A DNA stretch of 52,345 nt from Candidatus Wallbacteria bacterium (GCA_016190005.1 JACPRK010000097.1:1-52345); one strand, 5' to 3'; shown: positions 17,769 to 26,947, numbered from the stretch's first letter. Notes: generated by a model from the sequence alone, not told the origin. Program-made: numbers and translations.

Positions 17769-20489
17769 CTAAGGCTGGCCGTCCGGCCCGGGAGCGGAAG
17801 CTGCCTGCGCTCCACGACCGCGACCCCGTCGACGGCGACGGCGGTTGCGGCGCTGCTCCGAGGCTTCGACGGCAGGCGAGGGGTGGGCTGCACGGTGGCC
17901 TGGCGCGTGGTCCCGGTGGCCCGCGAACCGGCCGCGGGGGTGGTCGGCGCCGGCAGCCGGCGCCTGGGCAGCATCCTCCGCCGCGGGCCCAGCTTCACCG
18001 GCGTCCATCAGCGGAAGCCTCGGCTGCCCGTCGAGCTCATCGGCGAGCGGCGCCGCAACGGGCTCCCGGGAGGGCGCCTTGGGCCGGCCGAGTCGTTCGG
18101 AGGCACCGGCCGACGAGTATGACGGTCCGCTAGCCCCCGACTCCGGTGTCGAGGTCTCGAAGGCGCCGAGGGCAACCTCGCCCGGTTCGACGGGGAAAAG
18201 CTGGGTCTGCGCCGGATCGTGCTCGGCAAAGTCCTCGTGCTCGCCCGGTGCGACCAAAGGTGCGCCCGCATGGTCCGTCGCCGGCTGTCCGTGCAGCCCG
18301 CCGCGGCCGCCGCGGCCGCGCCTGCGTCGCCGCCTGCGGCCGCCCCGCTCGAGCTCTCCGGTCACGGGATCGCGGCGCTCGGGATACGGCTGGGCCGCTT
18401 CTCCCGGCAGGGAGCTGGTGGCTGCCGAGTCCGCTCGCTCGGGACCGCCTTCGATCACGGGGGCATGGCCGCCGCCGGCCGGCGCCGATGGGCGGCCCTG
18501 CGGATGACCGCGATGCTGGCCGCGATCGCGGTCGTTTCTCGGAGCATGGGCGTCACGCCCGTGGTCGCGGTGAGGCTGCGAGCCCGGGCGGCCTGCTGCC
18601 GCGTCGGGCGAACCCTCCAGGCCGGTGCGCACCTGCACTCGCCGCGGGGCACCAGGTTCGCGCGCCGTGCCGAGCTTCTGCCCAGGCTGGGCCGCGCTCG
18701 GATGGCGGTCTCTGGAGCGGCCGCCATCCCTGCGCTGGTGCTGGCGGGCGTCACGCTCACGCCCGGGGGACCCTCCGTGCGGCGGCGAGACGGGCGCCGG
18801 CGGATTCGCGGCCAGGGCGCCCTCCGCGTCGGCAGCCGTCGGGTCGAAGTCCGGTAGCTCCGAGTGGTCCGGCAGATCGATTTCGGAGCGCGCGCGGTCA
18901 TGGCCGACCGCCGCTTCCTTCTGGAGGTCTGCCAGGATGGCCGAATCCCTGACCGCGGCGCTCCGGTGGGCAGAAGCGGCCGCATCGTCGGGTATCCGAG
19001 TGAAAAGCTCCAGGCAGTCCGGATTGAAGACCTGCTCGTCGAAGCCCGTTCTGAGGGCGAAGTCTAGCCGCACGCCGCAGTCGCGCTCGATGCGCGCAAG
19101 CTCGTCCCGCTTCTTGTTCAGCAGGTAGCTGTACACGTCGATAGGCAGGTGACCGCGGACCATGTAGAGGTTGCCGTCCGCCGCTGTGCTTTGGACCTTG
19201 CGCAAGAGGATCAGCGCCTTGGCCTCCGTCGACTTCACCATGCCGATACCGTTGCAGGCCGGGCAGAGCAGGTAGTTGCGGTCCATGATGGCCGGCTTGA
19301 GCCGCTGCCGGGAGAGCTCCACCAGTCCCAGCTTGGAGATCTTGCCGACGTGCATCCGCGCCTTATCGACCTTCAGCGAGTTCTTCAGACAGCGCTCCAC
19401 CTGCCGTTTGTGCTTGCTGTCCTTCATGTCGATGAAGTCGATCACGATGATGCCGCCCAGGTCACGCAGCCTCAATTGACGGGCCACCTCCTCGGCGGCC
19501 TCCATATTGGTGCGGAGGGCAGTCTCCTCGGCGGTCCGCTCCTGGGTCGACTTGGCGCTGTTGACGTCGATCGAGACGAGCGCCTCAGTCGGGTCGATGA
19601 CGATAGAGCCGCCGGACGGAAGCCGGACCTGGTGCTGGTAGATGGTGTCGATCTGGTCTTCGATCTTGAAGTGCGAGAAGAGCGGCTTCTTCTCCTCGAA
19701 GAGCTGCAGGATGCGCTGGTGGCGCGGAAGGAAGGTCTTCATGAACTCCAACGCCCGCTCGACGACCTCCTTGTTGTCGACGATGATCTCCTGGATGTCG
19801 TTGCTGAAGTGGTCGCGAATCGCCCGGGTGACGATGTCGCGTTCCTGGTAGATGAGCGCGGGCGCCTTGCAATGGGCCGTGGCGTCCTCAATCGCGGTCC
19901 AGAGACGGCGCAGGTAGTTGAAGTCCTTGACCAGTTCGGTCTTCGTCTTGTCGATGCCGGCCGTACGCACGATCACGCCAACGCCTTCCGGGACGTCGAA
20001 GGAGTCGATGATCTCGCGCAATCGCTTTCGCTGCGAATCGTCATCGATCTTGCGCGAGATGCCGACCTCTTCGGAGCCCGGCATCAACACCAGGTAGCGA
20101 CCCGGCAGAGAGATGTAGGTCGTGAGGCTGGCGCCCTTGGTGCCAATCTCCTCCTTGACGACCTGCACCAGGAGCTCCTGCTTGACGCGGATGACGTCCT
20201 GGATCGGCGGCCGCTGGCTGCCATGCGAAGCCGACCGGCTGCCGTCGGCAGCGCGATAGAACTTGGGGTCGATCTCGTCGATCGGGAGGAACCCGGCGCG
20301 GCTACCGCCGAAGTCGACGAAGCACGCCTGAAGGCTCTTGGCGATGCTGACGACGACACCCTTGTAGATGTTGCCTTTGACCTGCTCGCGCCCGGCCGAC
20401 TCGACGTACAAGTCCTCGAGGCCGCCGTCGCTGACGATCGCGATGCGGCTCTCTTCGACGTCGACCATGTTGATGAGCATTCTCTTCAT
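17769..20489 (-). CDS. rne: Ribonuclease E/G with long disordered tail
   Basis: The 906-residue product begins MKRMLINM like RNase E. An S1 domain lies at about 35-120. Catalytic aspartates are D308 (VSIDVNS) and D351 (VIDFIDM), with the same 43-residue spacing as in Escherichia coli (303 and 346). The Zn-link CPAC is at 409-412. It cleaves single-stranded AU-rich RNA and processes rRNA and tRNA. From about residue 520 the protein turns into a low-complexity tail of Pro, Gly, Ala, Arg and His with Arg-rich clusters (GRRRRRRRGRGGRGG and RRNRRRRRRGRGRG), probably an RNA-binding and degradosome scaffold. GGAGGT precedes the start. It converges with glgC. Confidence 0.93.
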   Translation of the reverse strand: MKRMLINMVDVEESRIAIVSDGGLEDLYVESAGREQVKGNIYKGVVVSIAKSLQACFVDFGGSRAGFLPIDEIDPKFYRAADGSRSASHGSQRPPIQDVIRVKQELLVQVVKEEIGTKGASLTTYISLPGRYLVLMPGSEEVGISRKIDDDSQRKRLREIIDSFDVPEGVGVIVRTAGIDKTKTELVKDFNYLRRLWTAIEDATAHCKAPALIYQERDIVTRAIRDHFSNDIQEIIVDNKEVVERALEFMKTFLPRHQRILQLFEEKKPLFSHFKIEDQIDTIYQHQVRLPSGGSIVIDPTEALVSIDVNSAKSTQERTAEETALRTNMEAAEEVARQLRLRDLGGIIVIDFIDMKDSKHKRQVERCLKNSLKVDKARMHVGKISKLGLVELSRQRLKPAIMDRNYLLCPACNGIGMVKSTEAKALILLRKVQSTAADGNLYMVRGHLPIDVYSYLLNKKRDELARIERDCGVRLDFALRTGFDEQVFNPDCLELFTRIPDDAAASAHRSAAVRDSAILADLQKEAAVGHDRARSEIDLPDHSELPDFDPTAADAEGALAANPPAPVSPPHGGSPGRERDARQHQRRDGGRSRDRHPSAAQPGQKLGTAREPGAPRRVQVRTGLEGSPDAAAGRPGSQPHRDHGRDAHAPRNDRDRGQHRGHPQGRPSAPAGGGHAPVIEGGPERADSAATSSLPGEAAQPYPERRDPVTGELERGGRRRRRRRGRGGRGGLHGQPATDHAGAPLVAPGEHEDFAEHDPAQTQLFPVEPGEVALGAFETSTPESGASGPSYSSAGASERLGRPKAPSREPVAAPLADELDGQPRLPLMDAGEAGPAAEDAAQAPAAGADHPRGRFAGHRDHAPGHRAAHPSPAVEASEQRRNRRRRRRGRGRGAQAASAPGPDGQP

Positions 20490-21106
20490 CGGGGAAGACG
20501 ACCTCCGAAAGGTGGATTCCTTGCGGGCGAAGAGAGGCGGTGAGCCGGCGCGAAACGCGGGAGCATGGCTCGCACGGCGCCGCGATCGGCGCCGGTCTGG
20601 GCCGCAAGCGCGTACGACGCCGGGCGGATGGGCCCGCGGGGCGCGGCGGCTCTGCAGCAGGCGGCAAGCTCTCGGCCGATCCGCCCTGGGCGGACAGCGC
20701 GGGGAAGGCGCCTCTCATCGAAGCAAGAATGGTGAGACCGCGGCGGTAAATCATGAGCGCGCTGATCCGGTCGAAATCGACCGGCGCGAGGCCGTCGCGG
20801 CGATATGAGGGAGAAGGCAGACCGGGCTCCGAGCAACGGACGCCGAGCCGCCGTCCCGAAATGGAAACGAGACTCTGGAACTCGCGATTCCCCCGGGGTT
20901 TCGCGAGCTCGGGTGGCAGCTGTGCCAGAAAGAAATGATCAACACCTGCCGGTTGCGTTCGGGGCAGGAAAAGGCCGAACTCGGCACCCAAGGACCGGCT
21001 CTCGGGAGGGAGGCTTGCCGGGGGCGCCGAATAGCGACCGAAGAAAAACACCACAGATGCGGCACGGCGAGATGCCCGGGCTGCGAGCCCGGGCGTGCTC
21101 ACCGCG
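20490..21106 (-). other. Long leader region upstream of rne
   Basis: A 617-bp gap between the zinc-ribbon gene and rne. No convincing gene is seen; open frames here lack homology-like composition and ribosome binding sites. A GC-rich dyad (21074-21080 with 21088-21094) just after the zinc-ribbon stop may be a weak terminator, though it lacks a T-run. RNase E genes often have long autoregulatory 5' leaders, and this stretch may be one (inference). Confidence 0.4.
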
Positions 21107-21415
21107 TTACCGCATCTCCTGGAAGCATTCCTTGCAGTAAACGGGCTTCCTGCCCGTGGGCCGGAACGGAACGCGCGTCTGCTTGCCGCACTTGTCACAG
21201 GTGACGTCGTGCATCTGCCGGGGGCCCGCGCCGCCCCCCCCCGCCGAGGTGCCCTCGCCGCTGGCTGCGGATGCCTTGCGGTTGGCGTTGCAAGGCTTGC
21301 AGCGTGACGGAGCGTTTGTGAACCCCTTCTGGGCGAAGAACTCCTGCTCGCCCGCCGAGAAGATGAACTCCTTGCCGCAATCCCTACAGATGACCTTCTT
21401 GTCCTCGAATGGCAT
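21107..21415 (-). CDS. Small zinc-ribbon protein (CxxC type)
   Basis: The 102-residue product has an N-terminal MPFEDKKVICRDCGKEF ribbon closed by CKPC, a Gly/Ser linker, and a second ribbon CDKCGKQTRVPFRP closed by YCKECF. This pattern is typical of the zinc-ribbon family with AGEQEFFAQKGF between cysteine pairs, common in environmental bacteria and of unknown function. AAGGAG is well placed before the ATG at 21415. Four CxxC pairs predict two zinc sites. It lies upstream of rne on the same strand, separated by a long leader. A role in RNA or protein binding is only a guess. Confidence 0.85.
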   Translation of the reverse strand: MPFEDKKVICRDCGKEFIFSAGEQEFFAQKGFTNAPSRCKPCNANRKASAASGEGTSAGGGGAGPRQMHDVTCDKCGKQTRVPFRPTGRKPVYCKECFQEMR

Positions 21416-21622
21416 GCCCAAAACTCCTTTAACCTGGTGAAGAACCTGATTGGCCCAAGGAGTCCCACCCCTTTTTCCAGCCCTCCCGAGCCAAGGCAAA
21501 GGAGCTCCATGAACCGGCCACGGAGGAGTATACCCCGGAGAGCCCCTGCTGTAAACAGAATTCGGCGGCCCCCGGTGACTCGGGCGACCGTTTTCAAAGT
21601 CCCCTCCTGATGCCCGATTCGC

Positions 21623-21628
21623 TATAGT
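21623..21628 (+). promoter_or_regulatory. -10-like element placed for a leaderless ppx mRNA
   Basis: TATAGT ends seven bases before the ATG at 21636. No Shine-Dalgarno is present in between, and no good -35 is seen. Confidence 0.45.
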
Positions 21629-21635
21629 GCCTCCC

Positions 21636-23165
21636 ATGCGGCTAGCAGCCATCGACTGCGGAACCAACTCGCTCCACCTGCTCATCGTCCACATGGATGA
21701 CGACGGCCGTTTCGACGTCGTCTACGACATCAAGGACACACCCAGGTTGGGCGAGGGCGTCACTCGAACCAGCGTGCTCTCCCGGGAAGCCCAGTCCCGG
21801 GCCATCCAGACCCTCAAGGAGTACCGGGAGATCTGTAACCGCTTCGGCGTGGAGCGCTCCCGGGCCGTGGCCACCTCGGCCGTGCGCCGCTCGCTCAACC
21901 AGGCAGACTTCGCGCATCGGGTCTCCAAGGAAACCGGTTTCGAGCTCGAGATCCTCTCCGGCTCCGAGGAAGCCCGTCTGGTCGCCCTGGCGTGCAGCCA
22001 TGAGCCCGGATTCGCCGAAGGCCCCTACATCCTGTTCAACGTGGGCGGCGGCTCCACGGAGCTCGTCCTGGGCCAGGGGCGCGAGCTGCGGGAGGCCCGC
22101 TCAGCCGAGGTCGGCGCCGTCATCCTGAGCGAGAGGTTCCTGCGATCCGATCCGCCCAAGCGCTCCGAGATCGAGGCCATGGAAAAGCACATCAAGTCGG
22201 AGCTGAAGAAGACCCTCCCCCCAAAGTTGGTGAATCCCTCCGACCGAGTGCTCTATGGCAGCGGCGGCACGGTGATGAACCTTCTCCAGATGAAGCAGGT
22301 GCTGCGGTTCGGCGCGGTACTCTCGGGCACGTTTTTTCAATTGCCCTTCAAGGCCGTACGGGAGATGTACCTGTCCCTGGTGGAAAAGAAGGTCGCCCAG
22401 CGCAAGTCGACGGCCGGCCTCAACCCCAACCGCGCAGACATCATCGTCGGCGGTGCGGGCGTCGTGAAGACGCTGATGGAGACGTACGGCTTCAAGGAGC
22501 TGATCACGCTCGACAAGGGGCTCAAGTACGGCGTGGTCGTCGAGGAATCGATCCGGGTCAAGCAGAACATGTTCCGCACGATCCTGGCGCTGGCTTCGCG
22601 GCCACTGGAGGAAGCAGAGACGCCGGAGATCCGCCACGCACTCAAGGTGCGCGACCTCAGCCTGGAGATCTTCGACGCGCTCTCAGCCCACTACCGGTTC
22701 GACCCCTCGGATCGAAACCTTCTGGCGCTCAGCGCGCTCTTGCACGACATCGGGCTCTCCGTCGAGATGCGCTCCCACCACAAGCACAGCTACGAGCTGA
22801 TCCAGCGAAGCGAGCTGCTGAAGCTGCCGGGACGCGAGCGCGACATGGTGGCGCTGATTGCCCGGTACCACCGCAAGGCCTTTCCGAGCGAGAAGCACGA
22901 GGCCTATGCTCGGCTCGACCGCGCCGATCGCCAGCGCGTGGAGCGGTTGGCAGGCATCGTGAGGCTCGCCGACGGTTTCGACCGTTCGCACTCCCAGGCC
23001 GTCGACGCCCTGCACGTGCGGTTCGATCGCAAGACCGTGACACTCAAGCCGGTCAGCGGGCGGGTCAGCACCCTCGACTGCCTGGGCGGCCAGAGCAAGA
23101 AGGACCTCTTCGAGAAGGCCTTCGAGCGTCGCGTCATCGTCGAGAACCCCTGGACGGAGGCCTGA
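21636..23165 (+). CDS. ppx: Exopolyphosphatase / pppGpp phosphohydrolase (Ppx/GppA)
   Basis: The 509-residue product degrades polyphosphate from its ends or hydrolyses pppGpp. The N-terminal actin-like ATPase fold shows AAIDCGTNSLHLLI, ATSAVRRS, LSGSEEARLVALA and the phosphate loop NVGGGSTELVL. The C-terminal half contains an HD-type domain (SALLHDIGLSVEMRSHHKHS), as in long Ppx proteins. The ATG at 21636 was preferred over the GTG at 21627, as it begins directly with MRLAAIDCG. A CHAD-domain gene follows after 5 bp, which supports polyphosphate metabolism rather than pppGpp turnover. Confidence 0.92.
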   Translation: MRLAAIDCGTNSLHLLIVHMDDDGRFDVVYDIKDTPRLGEGVTRTSVLSREAQSRAIQTLKEYREICNRFGVERSRAVATSAVRRSLNQADFAHRVSKETGFELEILSGSEEARLVALACSHEPGFAEGPYILFNVGGGSTELVLGQGRELREARSAEVGAVILSERFLRSDPPKRSEIEAMEKHIKSELKKTLPPKLVNPSDRVLYGSGGTVMNLLQMKQVLRFGAVLSGTFFQLPFKAVREMYLSLVEKKVAQRKSTAGLNPNRADIIVGGAGVVKTLMETYGFKELITLDKGLKYGVVVEESIRVKQNMFRTILALASRPLEEAETPEIRHALKVRDLSLEIFDALSAHYRFDPSDRNLLALSALLHDIGLSVEMRSHHKHSYELIQRSELLKLPGRERDMVALIARYHRKAFPSEKHEAYARLDRADRQRVERLAGIVRLADGFDRSHSQAVDALHVRFDRKTVTLKPVSGRVSTLDCLGGQSKKDLFEKAFERRVIVENPWTEA

Positions 23166-23170
23166 GCGCC

Positions 23171-24094
23171 ATGGCGGCTTCCGGGGCCGAACGCCTGCTG
23201 GTCGAGCGGGCGCTGGCGACTCTGGAGGAGGCCTGCCGCAGGATCGCGCGCGGGGATGAGGCGATCGAGAGGGTCCACCAAGCGCGTGTCGGCACGCGCC
23301 GACTGCGCACGATGCTCAGGCTCTTCGGCAGTTCGCTGGGCAAACCGGCGAGGCGCCGGCTGAAGGGTTTGGCGGGCGGGCTGGCCGAGGGGCTGGGGGG
23401 CGTGCGAGACCGGGACGTGCTGTTGCGGCATCTCGGCACGCTGCGTCCCGGCGGCGATCCGAGAGCGGCCCGAGCGCTCGGTTTCGCCCGCAACCGCGTC
23501 CGAATGGAGCGGGAAGATGCGTTGCATCCAATGCGGGAGTCGGTCGGGAGGTTCCTGGAGGAGGCCCGCCCGGCCAGACGGACCGCCGGGCGGGTGGCCG
23601 GCGGGGCGCGCACGGGACTGAGCGGATCGATCCGTCTGGCGCTGAGGCAGCTGCTCGGAGAGCTGCTCGAGAGCGAGGCGGGCGTGCTTTCGCACGGGGA
23701 CTTCGAGGCTGCCCACCGGATGCGCATCGCGGCGAAGCGGCTTCGTTATGCGCTCGAGACGGTTCGCGAGGTCCTGCCGGCCGTCCGATGCCGCGCGCTG
23801 GATGCGGGGATCGAGCTAGCCACGCGCGTGCAGGGGCGACTCGGGCACGTACAGGATCATCAGGTATGGGGGCTCGCCCTGCGGGCGCTCTCCAAGGAAG
23901 TCCGGCGCTCGCTCGAAGAGCCTGCCCTGACGGAGGGGCTGGGATTGCTTGCCGCACACGAGCGGCGCCGCAGGGATCGGGAACTAGCGCGGTTCCTGGA
24001 GCGCTGGCGACGACACCGGGCCGAAGAGGACGGACCGCTCGCCGTGCTGGCCGCGTGGGTTTCTGGAGACAGCCAGGACGGCGGGTCGAACTGA
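23171..24094 (+). CDS. CHAD domain protein
   Basis: The 307-residue all-helical product matches the CHAD (conserved histidine alpha-helical) domain, which binds polyphosphate through basic residues. Visible are VHQARVGTRRLRTMLRLF near the N-terminus and a second half-repeat AAHRMRIAAKRLRYALE after residue 180, with GVRDRDVLLRHL between. The family's internal duplication of His-x2-R...R-x2-R motifs is clear. It lies 5 bp after ppx, so the pair probably senses or handles polyphosphate. No CYTH or triphosphate-tunnel domain is attached. The protein is very Arg-rich, as expected for binding an anionic polymer. Confidence 0.9.
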   Translation: MAASGAERLLVERALATLEEACRRIARGDEAIERVHQARVGTRRLRTMLRLFGSSLGKPARRRLKGLAGGLAEGLGGVRDRDVLLRHLGTLRPGGDPRAARALGFARNRVRMEREDALHPMRESVGRFLEEARPARRTAGRVAGGARTGLSGSIRLALRQLLGELLESEAGVLSHGDFEAAHRMRIAAKRLRYALETVREVLPAVRCRALDAGIELATRVQGRLGHVQDHQVWGLALRALSKEVRRSLEEPALTEGLGLLAAHERRRRDRELARFLERWRRHRAEEDGPLAVLAAWVSGDSQDGGSN

Positions 24095-24103
24095 GAGCCA
24101 CGA

Positions 24104-24757
24104 TCAGGGGCCGGAGCCGTCCGGGTCGCCGGCTCTTGCCGGGCCGCCCGGGTCCGTGGCCATCGGCTGGCCGGCCTCTGCGGTCTGGGCCAGGAGGCGC
24201 CGCAGCCGGCCGATGGTGGCCCGCTCCATCGTGCGGTGCGTGACGGAGCTTCGCTGGGGACGTTTGAGCTCTTCGGCGGGATAGACGGAGATGTCTGCCA
24301 GACCCTCGGGGAACTCGACGTAGTAGTGGGGAAACTCGCGTTCCTGGCCGCCCTTGCGCACGCGTACGAGCTCCAGAGCCGGCTCCATCCCCGCGGCCGA
24401 AAGCCGTTCGGCCAGGAGCTCGTGGACGTCGGTGAATGCGTGGATGTCGATGTCGCTGGTTCGCCGGATCTGGCCGGAGAGGACGCTGCCGATGAGACGC
24501 GGCGAGAAGGGTTCCAGCGCGAGCATCACCTCCAGGGCGCGTTGACGCAGGGCCAGTAGGCGGACGGCCCTGGCCGGTCCCTCGAGCTGGTTCGCCAGGA
24601 GATCGAGCGCCTCCTTGATCTCGAGATTGTTCGGGTAGACGGTGGTGCCGAGCTCGCGGGCGGCCTTGCGCTTGGCGCGCAGGTACTCCTTGACGCCGTC
24701 GTGGTACATCAGCTCGGCGGCTCGCCTGGCGACCTGTTTCCTGAGCGCTGCTCGCAT
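24104..24757 (-). CDS. Nucleotidyltransferase-fold protein
   Basis: The 217-residue product has the pol-beta-type motif GSVLSGQIRRTSDIDIHAF (about residues 90-108), in which SDIDI supplies the two metal-binding carboxylates. A third may lie in LADISVYP further on. An Arg/Lys-rich helical region precedes it. The ending is Pro/Gly-rich. The family includes tRNA and antibiotic nucleotidyltransferases and antitoxin-like MNT proteins; no HEPN partner is adjacent, so a toxin-antitoxin role is not supported. TATAGT on the minus strand (24788-24793) would give a leader of about 24 nt. Its 3' end nearly meets the CHAD gene. The substrate is unknown. Confidence 0.7.
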   Translation of the reverse strand: MRAALRKQVARRAAELMYHDGVKEYLRAKRKAARELGTTVYPNNLEIKEALDLLANQLEGPARAVRLLALRQRALEVMLALEPFSPRLIGSVLSGQIRRTSDIDIHAFTDVHELLAERLSAAGMEPALELVRVRKGGQEREFPHYYVEFPEGLADISVYPAEELKRPQRSSVTHRTMERATIGRLRRLLAQTAEAGQPMATDPGGPARAGDPDGSGP

Positions 24758-24920
24758 CGCGTGCCGGCGCTGGCCGGCCCCGAGCGCACTATAGCGCAGG
24801 GGGGGCGGCTTGACTCGACGGGCAGCGCGGTGTCACGATACTTGGGCGCTCGGAGGCGCAGGCCCAGCCGCGCGCGGGGCCCGGGAGTCCGTTCATCCAT
24901 CCAGTCACGCGGGAGGAAAC

Positions 24921-25370
24921 ATGACCGTAGCCGGAGGTTGCGATACGCGCCCGGCCTGCAAGTCGGCAGGCCTCTGCAAGATGGTCTTCGGGGGCAGCAT
25001 CATCGGGGCCGCCGTGGGGTGGTTCCTGATCGTCGCCTGCCTGAGTCGGCTGGACCTCGACCTGGGAGCGACCGCCGAGACCTTGCGGTCGGCCTCTTCC
25101 TCGAGTGAAGTGGCGGAGATCCGCCAGCAGCTGACGGCGGCCGGCGTGCGCCTGCAGGACGTGAAGTCCGCGCTGCAGACGCACACGCTGGTAGCGGCGC
25201 TGGGCGTCGTGCTGCTCACGATCTTCGGCGCAATCGTGCTCAACTGCGGAGCGAAGGCCGTCCGGAGCGCACAGGCAGCATCCCCCGGCAGCTCCGACGG
25301 AGGCTGCACGGGCTCGACAGGCGGGCCGGACGCCGCTTCCGGGCCGTTCGCCTCCTCGACGGTGGCGTGA
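24921..25370 (+). CDS. Small membrane protein of unknown function
   Basis: The 149-residue product has two predicted membrane segments (about 22-42, FGGSIIGAAVGWFLIVACL, and about 90-108, HTLVAALGVVLLTIFGAIVL), a helical stretch between them and a Gly/Ser-rich tail. It contains several Cys residues near the N-terminus (CDTRPACKSAGLC). No family was recognised. The ATG at 24921 follows GGGAGGA, and the frame upstream has no initiation signal. The HAD gene starts in its stop codon (TGATG), so the two are translationally coupled. Confidence 0.65.
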   Translation: MTVAGGCDTRPACKSAGLCKMVFGGSIIGAAVGWFLIVACLSRLDLDLGATAETLRSASSSSEVAEIRQQLTAAGVRLQDVKSALQTHTLVAALGVVLLTIFGAIVLNCGAKAVRSAQAASPGSSDGGCTGSTGGPDAASGPFASSTVA

Positions 25371-26095
25371 TGGGCGCGCTTCCGCCCGGCATCCGGCTCG
25401 TGCTCTTCGACGCGGGCAATACGCTCCTCTTCGTCGACTTTCCGTATCTGGCGAGAGCCGCGCAGGAGGTCGGCGCGAACGTGACCGCCGCGGCGTTGCG
25501 TCGCTCGGAGGTCCACGCGCGGATCGAGATGGACCGGATTGTAGAGCAGGAGCGAGGTTCGACCGACGCCTCGCGCTGGCGCCAGTACTTCAAGGTGATG
25601 CTGGGCGAGGCCGGCGTGGCGGATCGGCAGTTCGAGGCGATGGTGCCGCTGCTCTTGGCTCGGCACCAGAAGGTCGGCTTGTGGATTCACGTGAGGCCGT
25701 GGACAAAGCCGGTGCTGGAGACGCTGCGACGGGCGGGATACCGGATGGCCGTGGTCTCCAACGCCGACGGCCGGGTGGAGTCGTGGCTGGTGGCCAAGAC
25801 GCTGGGAAGGTACTTCGAGACGGTGCTCGATTCTCACGTCGTGGGCGTCGAGAAGCCGGATCCTCGCATCTTCGAGATGGCGCTGGAGCGCACGGGGTTC
25901 GCAGCGCGCGAGGCGATTCACGTGGGAGACCTCTACTCCGTGGACGTGCTGGGAGCGCGCCGGGCGGGCATCACGCCGGTCCTGCTCGATCCGATGCAAG
26001 CCCATCCGGCGACGGACTGCCTGCGGATTCGCGGGCTGTCGGAGCTGACGAGGCTCTTGCCGCCCAGGGCGCCGGCGCGTCCGCACGCGGCCTGA
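25370..26095 (+). CDS. HAD-superfamily hydrolase, subfamily IA
   Basis: The 241-residue product has all four HAD motifs. Motif I is LVLFDAGNTLLF; its first Asp is the nucleophile and the usual second acidic position is Ala-Gly, giving DxGxT as in many IA members. Motif II is VVSNADG, motif III the Lys of GVEKPDPRIF, and motif IV IHVGDLYSVDVLGA. The helical cap lies between motifs I and II. It probably dephosphorylates a small phosphorylated metabolite; the substrate cannot be inferred. It is coupled to the upstream membrane protein gene by a one-base overlap and followed after 33 bp by a cyclic-nucleotide-binding protein. Confidence 0.88.
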   Translation: MGALPPGIRLVLFDAGNTLLFVDFPYLARAAQEVGANVTAAALRRSEVHARIEMDRIVEQERGSTDASRWRQYFKVMLGEAGVADRQFEAMVPLLLARHQKVGLWIHVRPWTKPVLETLRRAGYRMAVVSNADGRVESWLVAKTLGRYFETVLDSHVVGVEKPDPRIFEMALERTGFAAREAIHVGDLYSVDVLGARRAGITPVLLDPMQAHPATDCLRIRGLSELTRLLPPRAPARPHAA

Positions 26096-26128
26096 GCCGG
26101 GCGCCCAGAGAGCGCCAAGGAGATTCGA

Positions 26129-26560
26129 GTGGCAGCAGCCAGCGCGGCCGACCTGTTCGGGCGGCTCCATCCCGACGGCACGATCGTTTTCAGCGAGGAT
26201 GCCGCCGGGGACGCCATGTACATCATCCAGGAAGGCACAGTCGAGATCTCTGCCGTCGTCAACGGAGTCCGGACCGTGCTTTGCACGCTGGGCAAGGGCG
26301 ACTACTTCGGCGAGATGGCGTTGCTGGACAGCAAGCCGCGGCTGGCCACCGCAACGGTCCGCGGTTCGGCCAGGCTGATGGTGCTGTCACGCGACAAGCT
26401 GCTGGAGCGTATCGAAGACGATCCGCACATCGTGATTTCGCTGTTGAAGCTGATGTGCACGCGTATCCGCTCGCTTCAGGAGACCATCGAGGCGTTGAAG
26501 TCGAAGGGCCAGCTGGACGTCGAACAGCTGAGCGCGGCCGTGCGCGCGGTCCAGACCTGA
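26129..26560 (+). CDS. Stand-alone cyclic-nucleotide-binding domain protein, paralogue
   Basis: The 143-residue product is closely similar to the 14843 protein along its length: DGTIVFSED, MYIIQEGTVEISAVVNG, GDYFGEMALLDSKPR, ATATVRGSARLMVL and a C-terminal MCTRIRSLQ helix. It is a single Crp-type beta-roll without a DNA-binding domain. The GTG at 26129 follows AAGGAGA at good spacing. The two copies keep the same residues in the phosphate-binding cassette, so both probably bind the same ligand. Here it follows a HAD hydrolase rather than preceding a kinase. Confidence 0.83.
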   Translation: MAAASAADLFGRLHPDGTIVFSEDAAGDAMYIIQEGTVEISAVVNGVRTVLCTLGKGDYFGEMALLDSKPRLATATVRGSARLMVLSRDKLLERIEDDPHIVISLLKLMCTRIRSLQETIEALKSKGQLDVEQLSAAVRAVQT

Positions 26561-26947
26561 AGCCGGGGGCCCGCGCAACGTCATGGGCCCCGCAACGATT
26601 CGTTACGTCCGGCGACGAGCCGTGACAGGAACCTGTCGCCGCCGGGGGGGGGCGAACCTGGCAAGTGCGCATCGCTACTGGGCCGCCAGCGCCTGGCACG
26701 GCGGCTGCTTTACCCGGGGGCGATGGGCGAGCTCTTCAAAAGATGCGACCGGGCCTGGCTGCTGGTGAAGGTGTTCGTGGTGAGCGCGAACCTGGTAGCC
26801 GGCGGCCAGTGGACGGACGGCTCGGCACTGTCGCTAGTGCGGCCGACGCCGGTAGATCTGGTCTTCGACGCCATGGAGGAAGCGGTTGAGGCCCTCGGGT
26901 TCGGCGGCGGAGTGCGGGCGGGAGTCTGGGTGGCCGGCAGCGCGGTG
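26561..26947. other. Gene-free stretch between a CNB gene and murG
   Basis: A convergent intergenic region of 387 bp. An open frame from 26723 on the plus strand runs on into the antisense of murG and has no convincing start signal. I see no RNA gene, repeat or clear terminator, apart from GC-rich imperfect dyads. Confidence 0.45.

Noticed and set aside
19149..20543. 464-codon plus-strand frame rich in Asp, Leu and Val
   Set aside because: Exactly antisense to the catalytic half of rne, whose motifs are intact.
24104..24757. Toxin-antitoxin module of MNT/HEPN type
   Set aside because: Only the nucleotidyltransferase is present; the neighbours are a CHAD protein and a small membrane protein, with no HEPN domain.
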